DNA of 64,000 nucleotides from Pararge aegeria. Lineage: Eukaryota; Arthropoda; Insecta; Lepidoptera; Nymphalidae. Under the pieces are notes generated by a model, which was not told the origin of the DNA, made no database searches, and was given only the letters and a program-made list of their open reading frames with translations. This document shows, piece after piece, positions 1 through 9,174 of the stretch; the stretch's first letter is position 1, and the number at the start of each line of letters is the position of its first letter. The translations under genes were made by a program, and so were the position numbers. The stretch spans positions 7,192,001-7,256,000 of the forward strand of contig NC_053202.1 in the NCBI RefSeq assembly GCF_905163445.1. The letters are read 5' to 3'.

Positions 1-640
1 TCAATGTTCGCTGTTGAGTTCGAAATCCTTAGAATGTTAATCACTCGATTTAGTCGCCATGTTGCGCTTGAACGTTTGTTATTATTGCGTTTTTTTTATG
101 TGTACTTTAATTGATTGTTACAGGTACGTTAGCTGAGTCAGAACCGAGTTTTGTTAGTAAGTTTTTATTGGTCAAAATAACAGAAACATACGATCTTCAT
201 GTTTTACGACGTGTTAAGGAAAACCGAAATATTCACAGGATTTACCGGCACATTATTTACTGTATGTTAGACTTATCTGTGAAACCGAAACGCTATTAGT
301 TTTAGATACAGCTACAGCCCTAACATCAAATGCAAAATTAAAATCAAGTGACTCTTGTCAGTTATTTAATCTATTGTAAAGGTTCCCGTCTACGTCCCGT
401 AGCGTAGAAACTTTAATCTGTTGTAAAGGTATACGTCCCGTAGCGTAGAAACTATGCGTGAGCCAGTATTTTACGAGTATCTTCAATGGGGTTTTTAGGG
501 CTGTCAAAAGTAAACACTTAAAATGTTTTGACTAAGTTTTTATGAAAAAATAAATACGCTTTTTTGGATTTAATATTTTATAGATCCTTATGAAATATAC
601 TTTTGCATCCTTCATCAGTAATTTCGTTTCACTTTGTAAA
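1..640. other. AT-rich sequence with a short tandem duplication
   Basis: No coding or transposon signature is recognised. Around 366-453 a unit of roughly 45 bp is duplicated in tandem: a 22-bp block occurs at 391-412 and again at 432-453, each preceded by TTGTAAAGGT. The remaining sequence shows no relation to the repeat families seen elsewhere in the window. Confidence 0.6.
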
Positions 641-666
641 ATGCGAAAGTCACTGCATGAAAAACT

Positions 667-743
667 CACTCCCTTGATTTTCACGCAGCACCTATAAATA
701 AATAATATTTATTTATAGGTGCTGCGTGAAAATCAAGGGAGTG
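667..743. repeat. Near-perfect 77-bp palindrome
   Basis: The left arm (667-704) and right arm (706-743) are 38-bp exact reverse complements around a single base (705). The outer ends read CACTCCCTTG and CAAGGGAGTG and the centre is AT-rich. It directly abuts a second palindrome at 745-784. It could be a template-switch product, the core of a foldback element, or a hairpin transcript. The sequence alone does not decide. Confidence 0.95.
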
Positions 744-744
744 C

Positions 745-784
745 GAATATTATAAATGCGAAAATAATCGCATTTATAATATTC
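745..784. repeat. Second palindrome, 17-bp arms
   Basis: Arms 745-761 and 768-784 are exact reverse complements around the 6-base loop AAATAA. The sequence just after it (about 781-804) is a diverged direct copy of the end of the preceding palindrome (732-756). The block therefore combines inverted and direct duplication of the same short sequence. Confidence 0.93.
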
Positions 785-834
785 AAGGAAGTCAGAATAT
801 AAAAGTAACACAGTGGGATAATTAGTATCTAATG

Positions 835-1005
835 TTTTTTTTCCACTACAAGTTAGCCCTTAACTGCAATATTGCCTGGTGGTAAGTGATGATGCAGTCT
901 AAGATGGTAGCGGGCTAACCTGTTAGGGAGTATGGTAGCCACACCCCTAATCGGTTTCTATGCGACATCGCACCATAAATCGCTTAGCGACACACATACT
1001 CTTTC
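835..1005 (-). mobile_element. SINE family D, truncated copy
   Basis: This segment holds the 3' part of family D read on the minus strand: a T-rich edge, then the family-typical blocks TTAGCCCTTAACTGCAAT, GATGATGCAGTCTAAGATGG and CCCCTAATCGGTTTCTA. The tRNA-like head seen in the fullest copy (60410-60742) is missing, so this copy is 5'-truncated. Confidence 0.82.
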
Positions 1006-1357
1006 TTAAAACATTCCCGTTTTAAAGTGGAACATAAGCTGGTTTTATATCAAAGAGCGACATTTAGATACTATCTAGAGAAAATAGTGTTCGGTACATT
1101 TTCCACAATACAAAGCCAGATGGCGTTGACTTTAAGACAAAGGCTTTCCCTTGCTTTTCCACTGTAATGAGAAAAAGTTTCCTTATTTGAAACAACTTAT
1201 CACTGCGAGAACTTCTTTCGGCTTTAAATAAAACGAGGAAACGACGAGTTTTAAATGAACTCTGCATCTGTATATTGTTTTGTCCCAGCTACTGAGAGGC
1301 AGGTCAAAGTAATGGTTAAAAGATTGAGTGATAAATTGCGCAAATGATAAATATCAC
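1006..1357. other. Unassigned sequence
   Basis: A 67-codon minus-strand frame (1064-1267) is present. It has no recognisable domain and no similar sequence elsewhere in the window, so I do not treat it as a gene. Confidence 0.4.
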
Positions 1358-1458
1358 CATCATCATCATAATATCAAACCACAATGAGAAGGGGCTAAGG
1401 CTTTAGTCCACCACGCTGGCTCAGTGCGGATAGGTGGACTCCACATACCTTTGATAAA
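1358..1458 (-). mobile_element. SINE family G fragment
   Basis: This fragment of family G starts at its CAT-rich 3' tail and reads CACAATGAGAAGGGGCTAAG and TCCACCACGCTGGC. It carries only about the last 100 bp of the family and lacks the tRNA-like head. Confidence 0.8.
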
Positions 1459-1605
1459 TTTAATCAACTAAAATAAACGCTATTCGTTGTTTAATAGACA
1501 ATTGAAACACTCACATTATAACAACTATATTATTTGAACAAATCGGCTAGTGATCGTAATTTGCCAATTGTGTACAAGTACGTACCTAATACGCCACTAC
1601 GCTTC

Positions 1606-2280
1606 CATATTTCTATCATACCGAAATTGATTCTAATTACTTTTTTTTACTATAAAAAAGGTACCACCTGTGAGTACCTATTTTATATAGCTGTTGATCT
1701 GTAAAAGATCTTTAAATACATATGCAAAGGATTTAATCTTTCAATCAAAAATCTGTTAATCATTGTTAATATTAGATAAATAATCAGTGATGCTCTGCCG
1801 TCATATTTTCATCCAACCGAAATTGATTTTGAATATAATAATCTTAATATATATAAATCTCATGTCACGATGTTTGTCCGCGATGGACTCCTAAACTACT
1901 TAACCGATTTTAAATTATATTGGCACACCGTGAGCAGTCTGTTCCAACTTAAGAGATAGGATAGTTTAGATTTTTAATTATAGTCGCAATTTTATTTTAT
2001 TGCAAATTATTTTTCTATAATTAATTGACAGTCACATGTTATATATATATAATACTACTATACTCATTTAAGGCTTAACGATACTGAATGCTTTTAAAAC
2101 AAAATCAAACGCAGACGAAGTCGCGGGCAACAGCTAGTAGTACTATAAACAGTAATAATTTTTTTAGTATTGGCGTTGATCTGTAAAACATCTCCTTAGA
2201 TATAAAAGATTTAATTCTTTAATCAAAAATCTGTTAATCATAGTTAATATTTAATAATAAATCAGGGATATATATACACT
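1606..2280. repeat. Diverged tandem duplication, period about 196 bp, interrupted by a Helitron
   Basis: The sequence starting CATATTTCTATCATACCGAAATTG (shortened here) at 1606 recurs from 1802, and both copies contain an ACCGAAATTGAT block (1620 and 1816). A roughly 105-bp stretch centred on GTTGATCTGTAAAA and AATCAAAAATCTGTTAATCA occurs at 1687-1792 and 2167-2270. The second unit is split by the Helitron at 1842-2137. Removing it restores the 196-bp spacing, so the duplication came first. Confidence 0.8.
1842..2137 (+). mobile_element. Non-autonomous Helitron-type element
   Basis: The 3' end reads AGACGAAGTCGCGGGCAAC followed by AGCTAG, giving the CTRR-type terminus CTAG at 2134-2137. The 5' side begins TC at 1842 followed by TTAATATATATAAATCTC. 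No coding capacity is visible. It lies inside the second unit of a local tandem duplication. Similar ends occur at 14126-14550, 19262-19700 and 31049-31532. Confidence 0.75.
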
Positions 2281-2585
2281 GAATTTGAATAATTAATAAT
2301 ATTATACTTTCTAACTAATAGAACACCCTTCTTATACTGATTACTAGATTACTGACCCACTTTAGGTCACATCTCGTCCTACCCGTGCCCTGTCTCCGTA
2401 GTGGGTTGATTATAATAACGAATACCTACTTATTTATACACTAATACCTATTGATTGATCCTACGGCAGTTTTCAATGTAGTAGGTGGTAAGTTGTTAAG
2501 ATTAGCTTTTAGTGTATAAGTTTATATAAACTGATCTGTCTGATCTGATATAAACTTATATCTCTCTATATATATATATATAGAT
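2281..2585. other. Degenerate repeat remnant and TA-rich microsatellite
   Basis: About 2365-2420 resembles the tail of family G (a block close to CCCGTGCCCTGT then AGTGGGTTGAT). A TA run at about 2560-2583 precedes the CAT-rich tail of the adjoining LINE and probably supplied its insertion site. Confidence 0.45.
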
Positions 2586-3243
2586 CATCATCATCATCAT
2601 CATCATCATCAGCCATTGTGCGTCCACTGCTAAACATAGGCCTCTTTCAAGCAGCGCCAACTTTTCCTATTTTCGGCTTTCCTCATCCAGTCGATGCCTG
2701 CCACTTTTCGGAGGTCGTCGCTCCATCTAGTAGGGGGGCGTCCGACACTCCGTTTACCGACACGCGGTCTCCACTCGAGAACCTTTCGACTCCAACGTCC
2801 ATCGGTCCTCCGACAAACGTGACCAGCCCACTGCCACTTTAGTACGCTAACACGAAAGGCTATGTCAGTTACTTTAGTTCTTTGGCGAATCACTTCGTTA
2901 CGGATCTTATCCCTCAAAGAAATACCAAGCATAGCTCTTTCCATAGCACGCTGAGCGACTTGAAGTTTGTGAATTAGCCTCGCTGTCAGTGTCCACGTTT
3001 CGGCACCGTAAGTCATGACCGGCAGGACGCACTGATCGAAAACTTTTGTCTTCAGGCATTGCGGTATGGGTGACGAGAAGACTCGGCGGAGTTTGCCGAA
3101 CGCTCCCCAGCCCAGCTGTATTCTTCTATCGATCTCCTTCTCGAAACTGTTTCTATCCAACTGAACGATTTGTCCAAGATATGTATATTCTTTAACAGTT
3201 TCGAGAATAGACCCATCGACAGTGACTTGGCTTGCTTGAAGAT
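2586..3243 (-). pseudogene. 5'-truncated RTE-like LINE, C-terminal region
   Basis: The minus strand encodes the region downstream of the reverse transcriptase palm of an RTE-like LINE. The frame is open from 3160 to 2630 and continues with sequence similar to YTYLGQIVQLDRNSFEKEID. It includes the family block ETWTLT, QRAMERAMLGISLRD, KWQWAGHVCRRTDGRW and a conserved WRPRVGKRSVGRP. Protein similarity to the 47.6 kb copy is clear but far from identity, so this is another, older subfamily. A TAG falls where the related copy still codes for eight more residues. The 3' end is a CAT-type repeat. TA-rich ends on both sides (AGATATATATAGAT-like) suggest a TSD. Confidence 0.85.
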
Positions 3244-3289
3244 ATATATAGATATATATATCTTTTTACTTTATTTATTACGCACCACT

Positions 3290-3560
3290 TTTCTAAGTTA
3301 TGTGCGTTTTATGCAATTAAAATATCACTTGCTTCAACGGTGAAGGAAAACATTGTGAGGTAACATGCTTGTCTGAGAGTTCTAAATATTTATATTGAAA
3401 ACTTTTTCATTTTCAAAAAAAAAAAAAAGTTTTTTTCATTTTCATTTTCATAATGTTCTCAATTTGCACTGGGCCAGTGTGGTGGACTATGGCCTACGCC
3501 CTTCTCATGTGTGGCAGACCCGTTCCCTGCCGGAAATGGGTTGATATGAATGAATGAATG
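3290..3560 (+). mobile_element. SINE family G, 5'-truncated
   Basis: Family G in plus orientation: ATGTGCGTTTTATGCAATTAA, CTTCAACGGTGAAGGAAAAC, then CAGTGTGGTGGACTATGG and GAAATGGGTTGATATGAATG at the 3' end, followed by an ATGA-type tail. A poly-A/poly-T rich expansion at about 3410-3450 interrupts the middle. The tRNA-like head is absent. Confidence 0.82.
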
Positions 3561-3914
3561 CATTCAAAGTATAAAAAAACTAATACAAAGTATAATAAAT
3601 AAAAAATATATATATTTAAAGTTATTGAATTATAAAGTTATTCTTGTAGCGGGTTAAATAAATCTTATAACGGTTTATTTATGAACAGAGGTCACCAGCA
3701 ACGCTTAAGAAGTCACGGGCATCAGCTTCTATAGGTAATGTAATTGGTGTAAAAAGCGTAACTGGCGATAAAAGAGTAACGTTTGCACCATATGGGAACC
3801 GCATCGAACGAGCAATAAAAATTTAGATAGTTTGTTTGAAATTGTTTTCGCCATAAACCAGACGTTTTATTGATGTGTTAAGTTTGCCCGTCGATAAAAA
3901 CCGTAGTAGCGATC
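3561..3914. other. Unassigned AT-rich sequence
   Basis: I see no frame, promoter or repeat match. A short CAGCAACGC segment and the phrase GTCACGGGCATCAGCTTCTA near 3715 faintly recall Helitron 3' ends but are too degraded to call. Confidence 0.35.
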
Positions 3915-4156
3915 TGTAGCTTTAGCGCAGTTTTTCATGTACGCTCTATGTAGTTGCAGGTTCGATACCACAACTGGAAAATGTTTGTGTGATGAAAATA
4001 TTTTTTTTTCTGTGTCTGGGTATTTATCTCAATATAATAAGAATTTATGGATATTATTCATAAAATATCAGTCATCTTATTTTATACGTATTTATATATA
4101 TTATTGATAAAAATATACATCACTCATCTTAGTTTATAAATATTTATGTATATCTA

Positions 4157-4332
4157 TCTATATATATAAAAATGTTATTGTTTGTTTTGTGTACGAAAAC
4201 TCAAAAAGAACTGCACCGATCGGGCTAAAATTTTAGCATGATATATAATAGGCATCAAGGATTGTTTTTATCTATTTTTTTCAACCATTCAATCACAATG
4301 TGCCACAGCGAAGCTTGGCAGGGTACAGCTAG
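4157..4332 (+). mobile_element. Short Helitron-type element, first of a tandem pair
   Basis: It starts TCTATATATATAAAAATG and ends GGGTACAGCTAG. The 3' end has a stem-loop whose stem is TGCCA and TGGCA around CAGCGAAGCT, followed by the CTAG terminus at 4329-4332, as expected for Helitrons. It is about 176 bp and has no coding capacity. Confidence 0.7.
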
Positions 4333-4660
4333 TATATATACAAAAATGTTATGTTGGTTTGTGTACGCTTCATAAGCTTAAAAAGTTCTGCACCAATCGA
4401 GTGGTGAGAGGAGAATCGAAATTTTAGCATGGTATATAATCCGCATCAAGGATTGTTTTTATCTATTGTTTGCATCAGTCACATATCCGCGACCGCGAAA
4501 CAACAGGTTTTTTTAACGATCGATGTACCAGTGACCGCGCCATCTGCCGAAAGCGAGAAAAACACTCGCTGACATATGTAATGTAATCTTTGTTTTGTTT
4601 CTCATTTGTCAACCATACCATAAAAATGTGCCACAGCGAAGCGTGGCAGGGTACAACTAG
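4333..4660 (+). mobile_element. Helitron-type element, second of a tandem pair
   Basis: It shares with its neighbour the start TATATACAAAAATGTTATG, an internal TTTTAGCATGGTATATAAT, and the end TGTGCCACAGCGAAGCGTGG with CTAG at 4657-4660. It is about 328 bp because of extra internal sequence absent from the first element. Placed head to tail, both sit inside SINE A. Confidence 0.7.
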
Positions 4661-4747
4661 TTATTCATAAAAATACTTTACAGTCATTTTACTACCACAC
4701 AAGCTACGCTTACTTTGGGGCTAGATGGCGATGTATGTATTGTCGTT

Positions 4748-4850
4748 TTTTTTATAGTTATAATTGACGGACCAAGCAAATGACCTACCTGATGGCAAGT
4801 GAATAACCATCGCCCATAAACAAAGCAACACAGCACAGTACTCTCTTGAT
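4748..4850 (-). mobile_element. SINE family E fragment
   Basis: The minus-strand 3' part of family E: T-rich end, TTGACGGACCAAGCAAATGA, GGCAAGTGAATAACCATCGC and AACAAAGCAACACA. Related copies are at 32145-32345, 40545-40721 and 51690-51862. Confidence 0.75.
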
Positions 4851-5219
4851 GCTTATTTATTATTTGTGTACATAATTCACTGACGTAATATATGTTTTTT
4901 AAACATAAAGTTATAAATATTATTTTAGTTTTTTATTATATATTTTGTCATAATAAAATAAAGTTATTTTGTAATATACAAGTTACATATTTAAACAAAA
5001 TACAAAAATTTTTCATACGTTATTTTTTTTGCGCCTAACACAATATTTTTTTACTTGTGCAATAAAGACTAAAAAAAACTAGGATTTTACAATCCTTACT
5101 TGAAAATAAAGCTCTCAAAATATCATAAATCTGATGGACATTGCTTTATCTTGTAATCTCTTTAAAAACACAACACATGTTTTGGGCATAGATACGTCTT
5201 TTGATTTCTCTTGAGATAC
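4851..5219. other. AT-rich unassigned sequence
   Basis: This stretch has long A and T runs and no significant frame. I see no match to the repeat families defined here. Confidence 0.4.
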
Positions 5220-5625
5220 TGAGCACTGACGCAATATACGTGAGCATTGATGTTATGACGTGATGTGAGTGCTACGGTGCATAACCGTAGAATTTTGTAA
5301 ATCTCAAGTTAGTTGGTTTTTTTAAGTGACGCTATGTGTTGTTGTTTAGCCATTAAAGTATAACTTTAAAGATGTTAAGATAATGACAGTTTTTAGCCCA
5401 TACAAATTTGAAAATTTTATAAAATACTAGTATTTCTAAATTTAAGAGTAAATGTGACTGCAATAATTTGAACATTAGAATCAAAAATAAACTTGCAGTG
5501 CAATATACTAGACTACATAAAATAAGTAATTCATTTAAAGAAAATTGTATACAATTTTACAGTAAGCTACCAGTTGATATCTTGAAGATGTTTCTAAAAA
5601 GTTCAATGTCTGTAAGAAAAGTCCT

Positions 5626-5945
5626 ATTTAAAAGTCCTTATATAGTATTAAGGACTACGTCAGCGATAAAAATGCTTGGGTGTAAATTATTGCTCTAACC
5701 AGGTTGCTTCTTTAATAGCTTTAAATGACAATATGAGATGGCGATAATAAAGAATATAACAACCGGCTAAGTTTGTTGTGTGGTTCTTCTTAGACCAGGG
5801 CGCGTTTCGAACCCTCGTACCATTAGTTTTAAGTTGACGAATTTAGTTATCGCCATCAACTCACTTCTATGTCATATTTTACATGTAATATACGCATCAA
5901 GAGTGCCATCTATGTGCCAATTTGTAATGTGTCCTTGACTTTACC
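5626..5945 (+). mobile_element. Family B retroposon-like repeat
   Basis: This is a full-looking copy: GGACTACGTCAGCGATAAAA, GCTTGGGTGTAAATTATTGC, CCGGCTAAGTTTGTTG, AGACCAGGGCGCGTTT, TCGCCATCAACTCACTTCTA and ATCAAGAGTGCCATCTATG. Eight copies are in the window on both strands. It has no protein frame. The best copies end in sequence like ATAAAGAAATTTGAATTTGA, which is also the end of family I. Confidence 0.85.
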
Positions 5946-6782
5946 TTCACGATTCAGTTTTTCCTATTATAACATGTGTTTAGGAAGTAGACATTGTTTT
6001 CGAAACTTTATTGTTACAAGTTTCTACGAATTATAAATCAATAGCCTATCACAGACAAACTAATGTCAAGTACCTATACTTAAATATTTTTTACCATTGT
6101 TTATTAGCCACAATGTTTCCAAAGAAAAATGATCACTAAATACAAAACCTATGTAGGCTTGACTATTCGTTAGAAAGTACGACGTATGATGGAAACGGCC
6201 ACGCGTACGAATTAAATACGTATTGTGTCATGCTTTTGACAGCTCTTCATAAAGGAACTGTTATTGTTGACGTCAAAAACAGAGCATTGATGTAATAACA
6301 ATAGCATTAGCAGTTAGTAAATTACAAGTTGGTTGTTTTTTTTAAATTTGGCTATGTGATGTAATGTTGCTTGTTGAGCCGTTATAGTTTAATTAGAATG
6401 TAAGATTTAGTTTTTCGTGAATTAACATGTGTTTAGAAACAAACAGTTGTATTTATTATATTTTGTGTAAATTATAATTTGTTTCGACGTATTAAGTATT
6501 TAATAGAATAAAATAGAATAATAGAATACAAACATTTTTAATGCATTAACTGAGTCTACCACAAAATAATAGTTGAAAAGGTGAGTACCTATACTTAAGG
6601 CTTGTAGTTTTTTTTTAACTTTTATCAATTGTCACATTGACTGTTTGCAACAATGTCAAACAAAATTTATCGCTAAATACCAAATCTATAGGTCACGAAT
6701 ATTCGTATAGAGAATACAACATAATATGATGAAAGCAGCCATACTTACATACAAACGTGTCATGTTTTGAAACCACTTCAAA

Positions 6783-6938
6783 CAAGATTTGTCATGTTCG
6801 ACGTCAAAAACAGTAACAAATGTGATTCAATTCCAATGTAATACATAACACCGCTTTTCACAAGAACTGTCATGTTTGACGTCAAAAACAGTAACAAATG
6901 TGATTCAATTCCAATGTCATACAGAACGCCCACACATA
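6783..6938. repeat. Tandem duplication of a 78-bp unit
   Basis: Units 6783-6860 and 6861-6938 share a run of more than 40 nearly identical bases containing GACGTCAAAAACAGTAACAA and GATTCAATTCCAATGT. A more distant relative (TTGACGTCAAAAACAGAGCA) is at about 6269. Each unit carries a TGACGTCA-type core. Confidence 0.9.
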
Positions 6939-7280
6939 AAATGGGAAACGTAATCTGCAAAAATTAAACAATTCTTCTCTTTTGGGAGCCTCTCTGACAA
7001 CGTTTAAGTGGCATATCATTTTTCACGCCGCAAGAAAAAATTCTACGGCCACAGTTCTGGTTTTTATGACCCAACGGGATTAAAGTCGTCGACTTTCTTA
7101 GATTGCTTTCAAAGATATTATATTAAGGATATCTCTTAGACACTCTGAGGGACAGTAAATGTGATTGGGACTAGGATATTCGATTTAGTAGGTCGGCCTT
7201 TGATCCATACTTTTATACTTTTTTTATTGGACTACATGTTAACTTTTGAGTGCAATCTCGGCTATTGGTAAGTGAGCATT
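6939..7280. other. Unassigned sequence
   Basis: I recognise no frame or repeat. Short inverted elements such as AAGTCGTCGACTT near 7083 are present but isolated. Confidence 0.4.
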
Positions 7281-7481
7281 CAGTGACGTACACTGGGTTT
7301 CTTACCAGGGTATGCATACGGCAAAGACCATCCTCCTATAGGATTACTGATAAGGAATATGGCCAGCGGCGGTAGGCTTTTTATAACTCTTACAATGCCT
7401 ACCCTTAAGTTTTTTATAAATGGTACTGGAGATTTTCTACTTTTTATATCGACTGCATACCCTCTATGTACGCCACTGGAT

Positions 7482-8553
7482 CATCATCATCATCTCAACC
7501 AATTGACGTCCACTGCTGGACATAGGTCTTTTGTAGGGAGTTCCACAATGCACGGTCCTGGGCCGCTTGCCTCCAACGGCTCCCAGCTACTCGCCTGATG
7601 TCATCTGTCCACCTCGTTTGGGGCCGACCTACGCTGCGTTTACCGGTGCGGGGTCGCCATTCCAGCACCTTAAGACCCCAACGTCCATCGGTTCTCCGAG
7701 CTATGTGCCCCGCCCATTGCCACTTCAGCTTCGCAACTCGCTGAGCTATGTCGGTAACTCTAGTTCTTCTACGGATCTCCTCATTTCTGATTTGATCACG
7801 TAGAGATACTCCTAACATAGCTCTCTCCATCGCCCGCTGAGTGACTCTGAGCCTTCTTATGAGGCCCATAGTTAGCGACCATGTCTCTGATCCGTAAGTC
7901 ATCACTGGCAACACGCACTGTTCGAAGACTTTAGTCTTCAGGCACTGGGGGATTTTGGACGAGAAGATGTCACGAAGTTTCCCGAACGCTGCCCATCCGA
8001 GTTGGATTCGGCGGTTTACCTCTTTCTCGAAATTGGACCTACCTAACTGGATCGTGTGTCCTAGGTATATATACTCGTCTACAATTTCGAGTGCAGAGTT
8101 CCCAACAATTATTGGGTGGAGCGCAACATGAGCGTTAGACATAATTTTCGTCTTGCTCATGTTCATACGAAGGCCCACCTGTTGAGAAACTCTGCTGAGG
8201 TCATTGAGCATCGCATTAAGGTCTTCCAGAGTCTCTGCCATTATGACTACATCGTCGGCAAACCGAAGTTGAGTGATGTACTCGCCGTTAATGTTGATGC
8301 CAAGCCCGTTCCAATCCAGAAGCTTAAAAACGTCCTCCAACGCAGCGGTAAACAGCTTCGGGGAGATAACATCTCCCTGTCGCACTCCTCGCTGCAGTTG
8401 GATCGGTTTCGTAGTCTGGTCCTGTATACGGACTGACATAGTGGCGTTTTTGTACAAACACTTCAAAACTTCGATGTACCGGTAGTCAATTCGGCATCTC
8501 TGCAGTGACCTTAACACAGCCCAGGTTTCCACCTGGGCTGTGTTAAGGTCCAC
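7482..8553 (-). mobile_element. 5'-truncated RTE-like LINE with 11-bp TSD
   Basis: The element lies on the minus strand with its TGATGATGA-type tail at 7482. An 11-bp TSD, CGCCACTGGAT, flanks it (7471-7481 and 8554-8564). Its coding region covers the end of RT motif A (VETWAVLRS), RQGDVISPKLF, FADDVVIMA and the whole C-terminal region to the stop. I found a single base difference from the 47.6 kb copy over about 1.05 kb (a codon giving Thr here and Met there, near 8416). At the 5' junction 20 bp of the element are repeated in inverted orientation (8507-8526 and 8531-8550). The first in-frame ATG (8571) lies outside the element, so there is no genuine start. Confidence 0.93.
8507..8550. repeat. 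Inverted micro-duplication at a LINE 5' junction
   Basis: GACCTTAACACAGCCCAGGT (8507-8526) is followed by TTCC and its exact reverse complement (8531-8550). Only the first arm belongs to the continuous LINE sequence, as comparison with 48231-48250 shows. The second arm is an inverted copy added at the 5' end, just before the 3 filler bases and the TSD. Confidence 0.95.
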
Positions 8554-8580
8554 CGCCACTGGATATGGCATTATAATGAG

Positions 8581-8690
8581 TTTCTACGCGGCTCCTTACC
8601 GTAATACCTAATCTCTCGGCATCACGTCTTTATCGGTAGGGTGTTAAATATCCAATGCCGAAGCCTCCCACTAGACAAATATTAATACTA
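8581..8690 (-). mobile_element. SINE family D fragment
   Basis: The middle part of family D: GTTTCTACGCGGC, CACGTCTTTATCGGTAGGG and CCGAAGCCTCCCACTAGAC. Both ends are missing. Confidence 0.65.
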
Positions 8691-8746
8691 GAAATAGATT
8701 AGAAAATGCTTATATTATTTATGAAAATTATTCTATTTTCCGTATT

Positions 8747-9174
8747 GCACGCCTCATAAGCGAAGTTAACGCACACCGAGTGATTCTCCAACTTTAAATG
8801 TCACTTTTTTATTCTTTATTGATGTTATACTTAAGTGAAAATAAATAGACAAATGTTGAGAAAAAACACTATTTTTAACACTCATGATATTTTTAAATCT
8901 CTTTTTATTATTTAAACTAATTTATGAATTGTTTAAAAATGTTCTGTCTTCGACGTTCGTGTCTGTATGTGCGGATCCCGTATCTTGTTCGTGTCTGTAT
9001 GAGCGGATCGCGTATCGAGCGAAATACTTCACTTATCGAGTTGGTTTATGTTATAGGCTTCAGTATTTTGAGGAATAGAAGCCTGTTACTTTTCACGGTT
9101 TAATTAGATGTAGTTTAATTATTATTTACAAATATTCTCAATTTTATTGTAATGAATGAGATTATGAGGCGTGC
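8747..9174. repeat. Segment bounded by 13-bp inverted repeats, possibly a transposon
   Basis: GCACGCCTCATAA (8747-8759) and TTATGAGGCGTGC (9162-9174) are exact reverse complements about 430 bp apart. The right end continues ACTTTTGGATTTTCCAA, which recurs after a diverged version of the same repeat at 37894-37915. The interior holds a duplicated phrase (TTCGTGTCTGTATG near 8956 and 8989) and no recognisable protein. Confidence 0.5.

Larger units (their letters stand above)
3915..4746 (+). mobile_element. SINE family A, split by two Helitron-type insertions
   Basis: The outer SINE begins with a tRNA-like head (TTAGCGCAGTTTTT near 3922 and the box-B-like GCAGGTTCGATACC near 3957). It continues with ACTGGAAAATGTTTGTGTGA and the body. 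Its 3' end resumes at 4661 with TTATTCATAAAAATA and closes with GCTTACTTTGGGGCTAGATG. The body is partly repeated before the interruption (about 4060-4150). Two Helitron-like elements, 4157-4332 and 4333-4660, separate the two halves. Confidence 0.8.
5220..6938. repeat. Local diverged duplication of about 0.5 kb, with a nested repeat
   Basis: Unit 1 covers about 5220-5440 and 5945-6300, split by a family B insertion. Unit 2 covers about 6290-6860. Matching landmarks are AAGTTAGTTGGTTTTTTTAA against AAGTTGGTTGTTTTTTTTAA (5308/6327), AACATGTGTTTAG (5973/6424), GTACCTATACTTAA (6070/6585) and GTATGATGGAAACGGCC against ATATGATGAAAGCAGCC (6184/6725). Unit 2 ends in a further 78-bp tandem repeat. 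Nothing in either unit looks coding. Confidence 0.75.
7281..8561. mobile_element. hAT-like MITE interrupted by an RTE insertion
   Basis: The left end reads CAGTGACGTACAC at 7281 and the right end TATGTACGCCACTG, reached at 7478 and repeated at 8554-8561 because the RTE copied it as part of its TSD. The interior shares GTAGGCTTTTTATAACTCTT and ACAATGCCTACCCTTAA, in opposite orientation, with the better preserved MITE at 34031-34234. No clear 8-bp TSD of its own is visible, so the call rests on that relative. Confidence 0.65.

Noticed and set aside
6783..6938. CRISPR-like direct repeats
   Set aside because: There are only two units with no spacer structure, in a eukaryotic context. This is a simple tandem duplication.
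8116..8485. Long plus-strand frames opposite the LINE at 7.5-8.5 kb (and their mirror at 48.26-48.63 kb)
   Set aside because: They are antisense shadows of the reverse transcriptase frame. They are conserved between the two copies only because the DNA is nearly identical.
8569..8571. ATG starting the reverse transcriptase frame of the minus copy
   Set aside because: It lies in flanking DNA beyond the TSD. The first residues come from the inverted micro-duplication and the host sequence.
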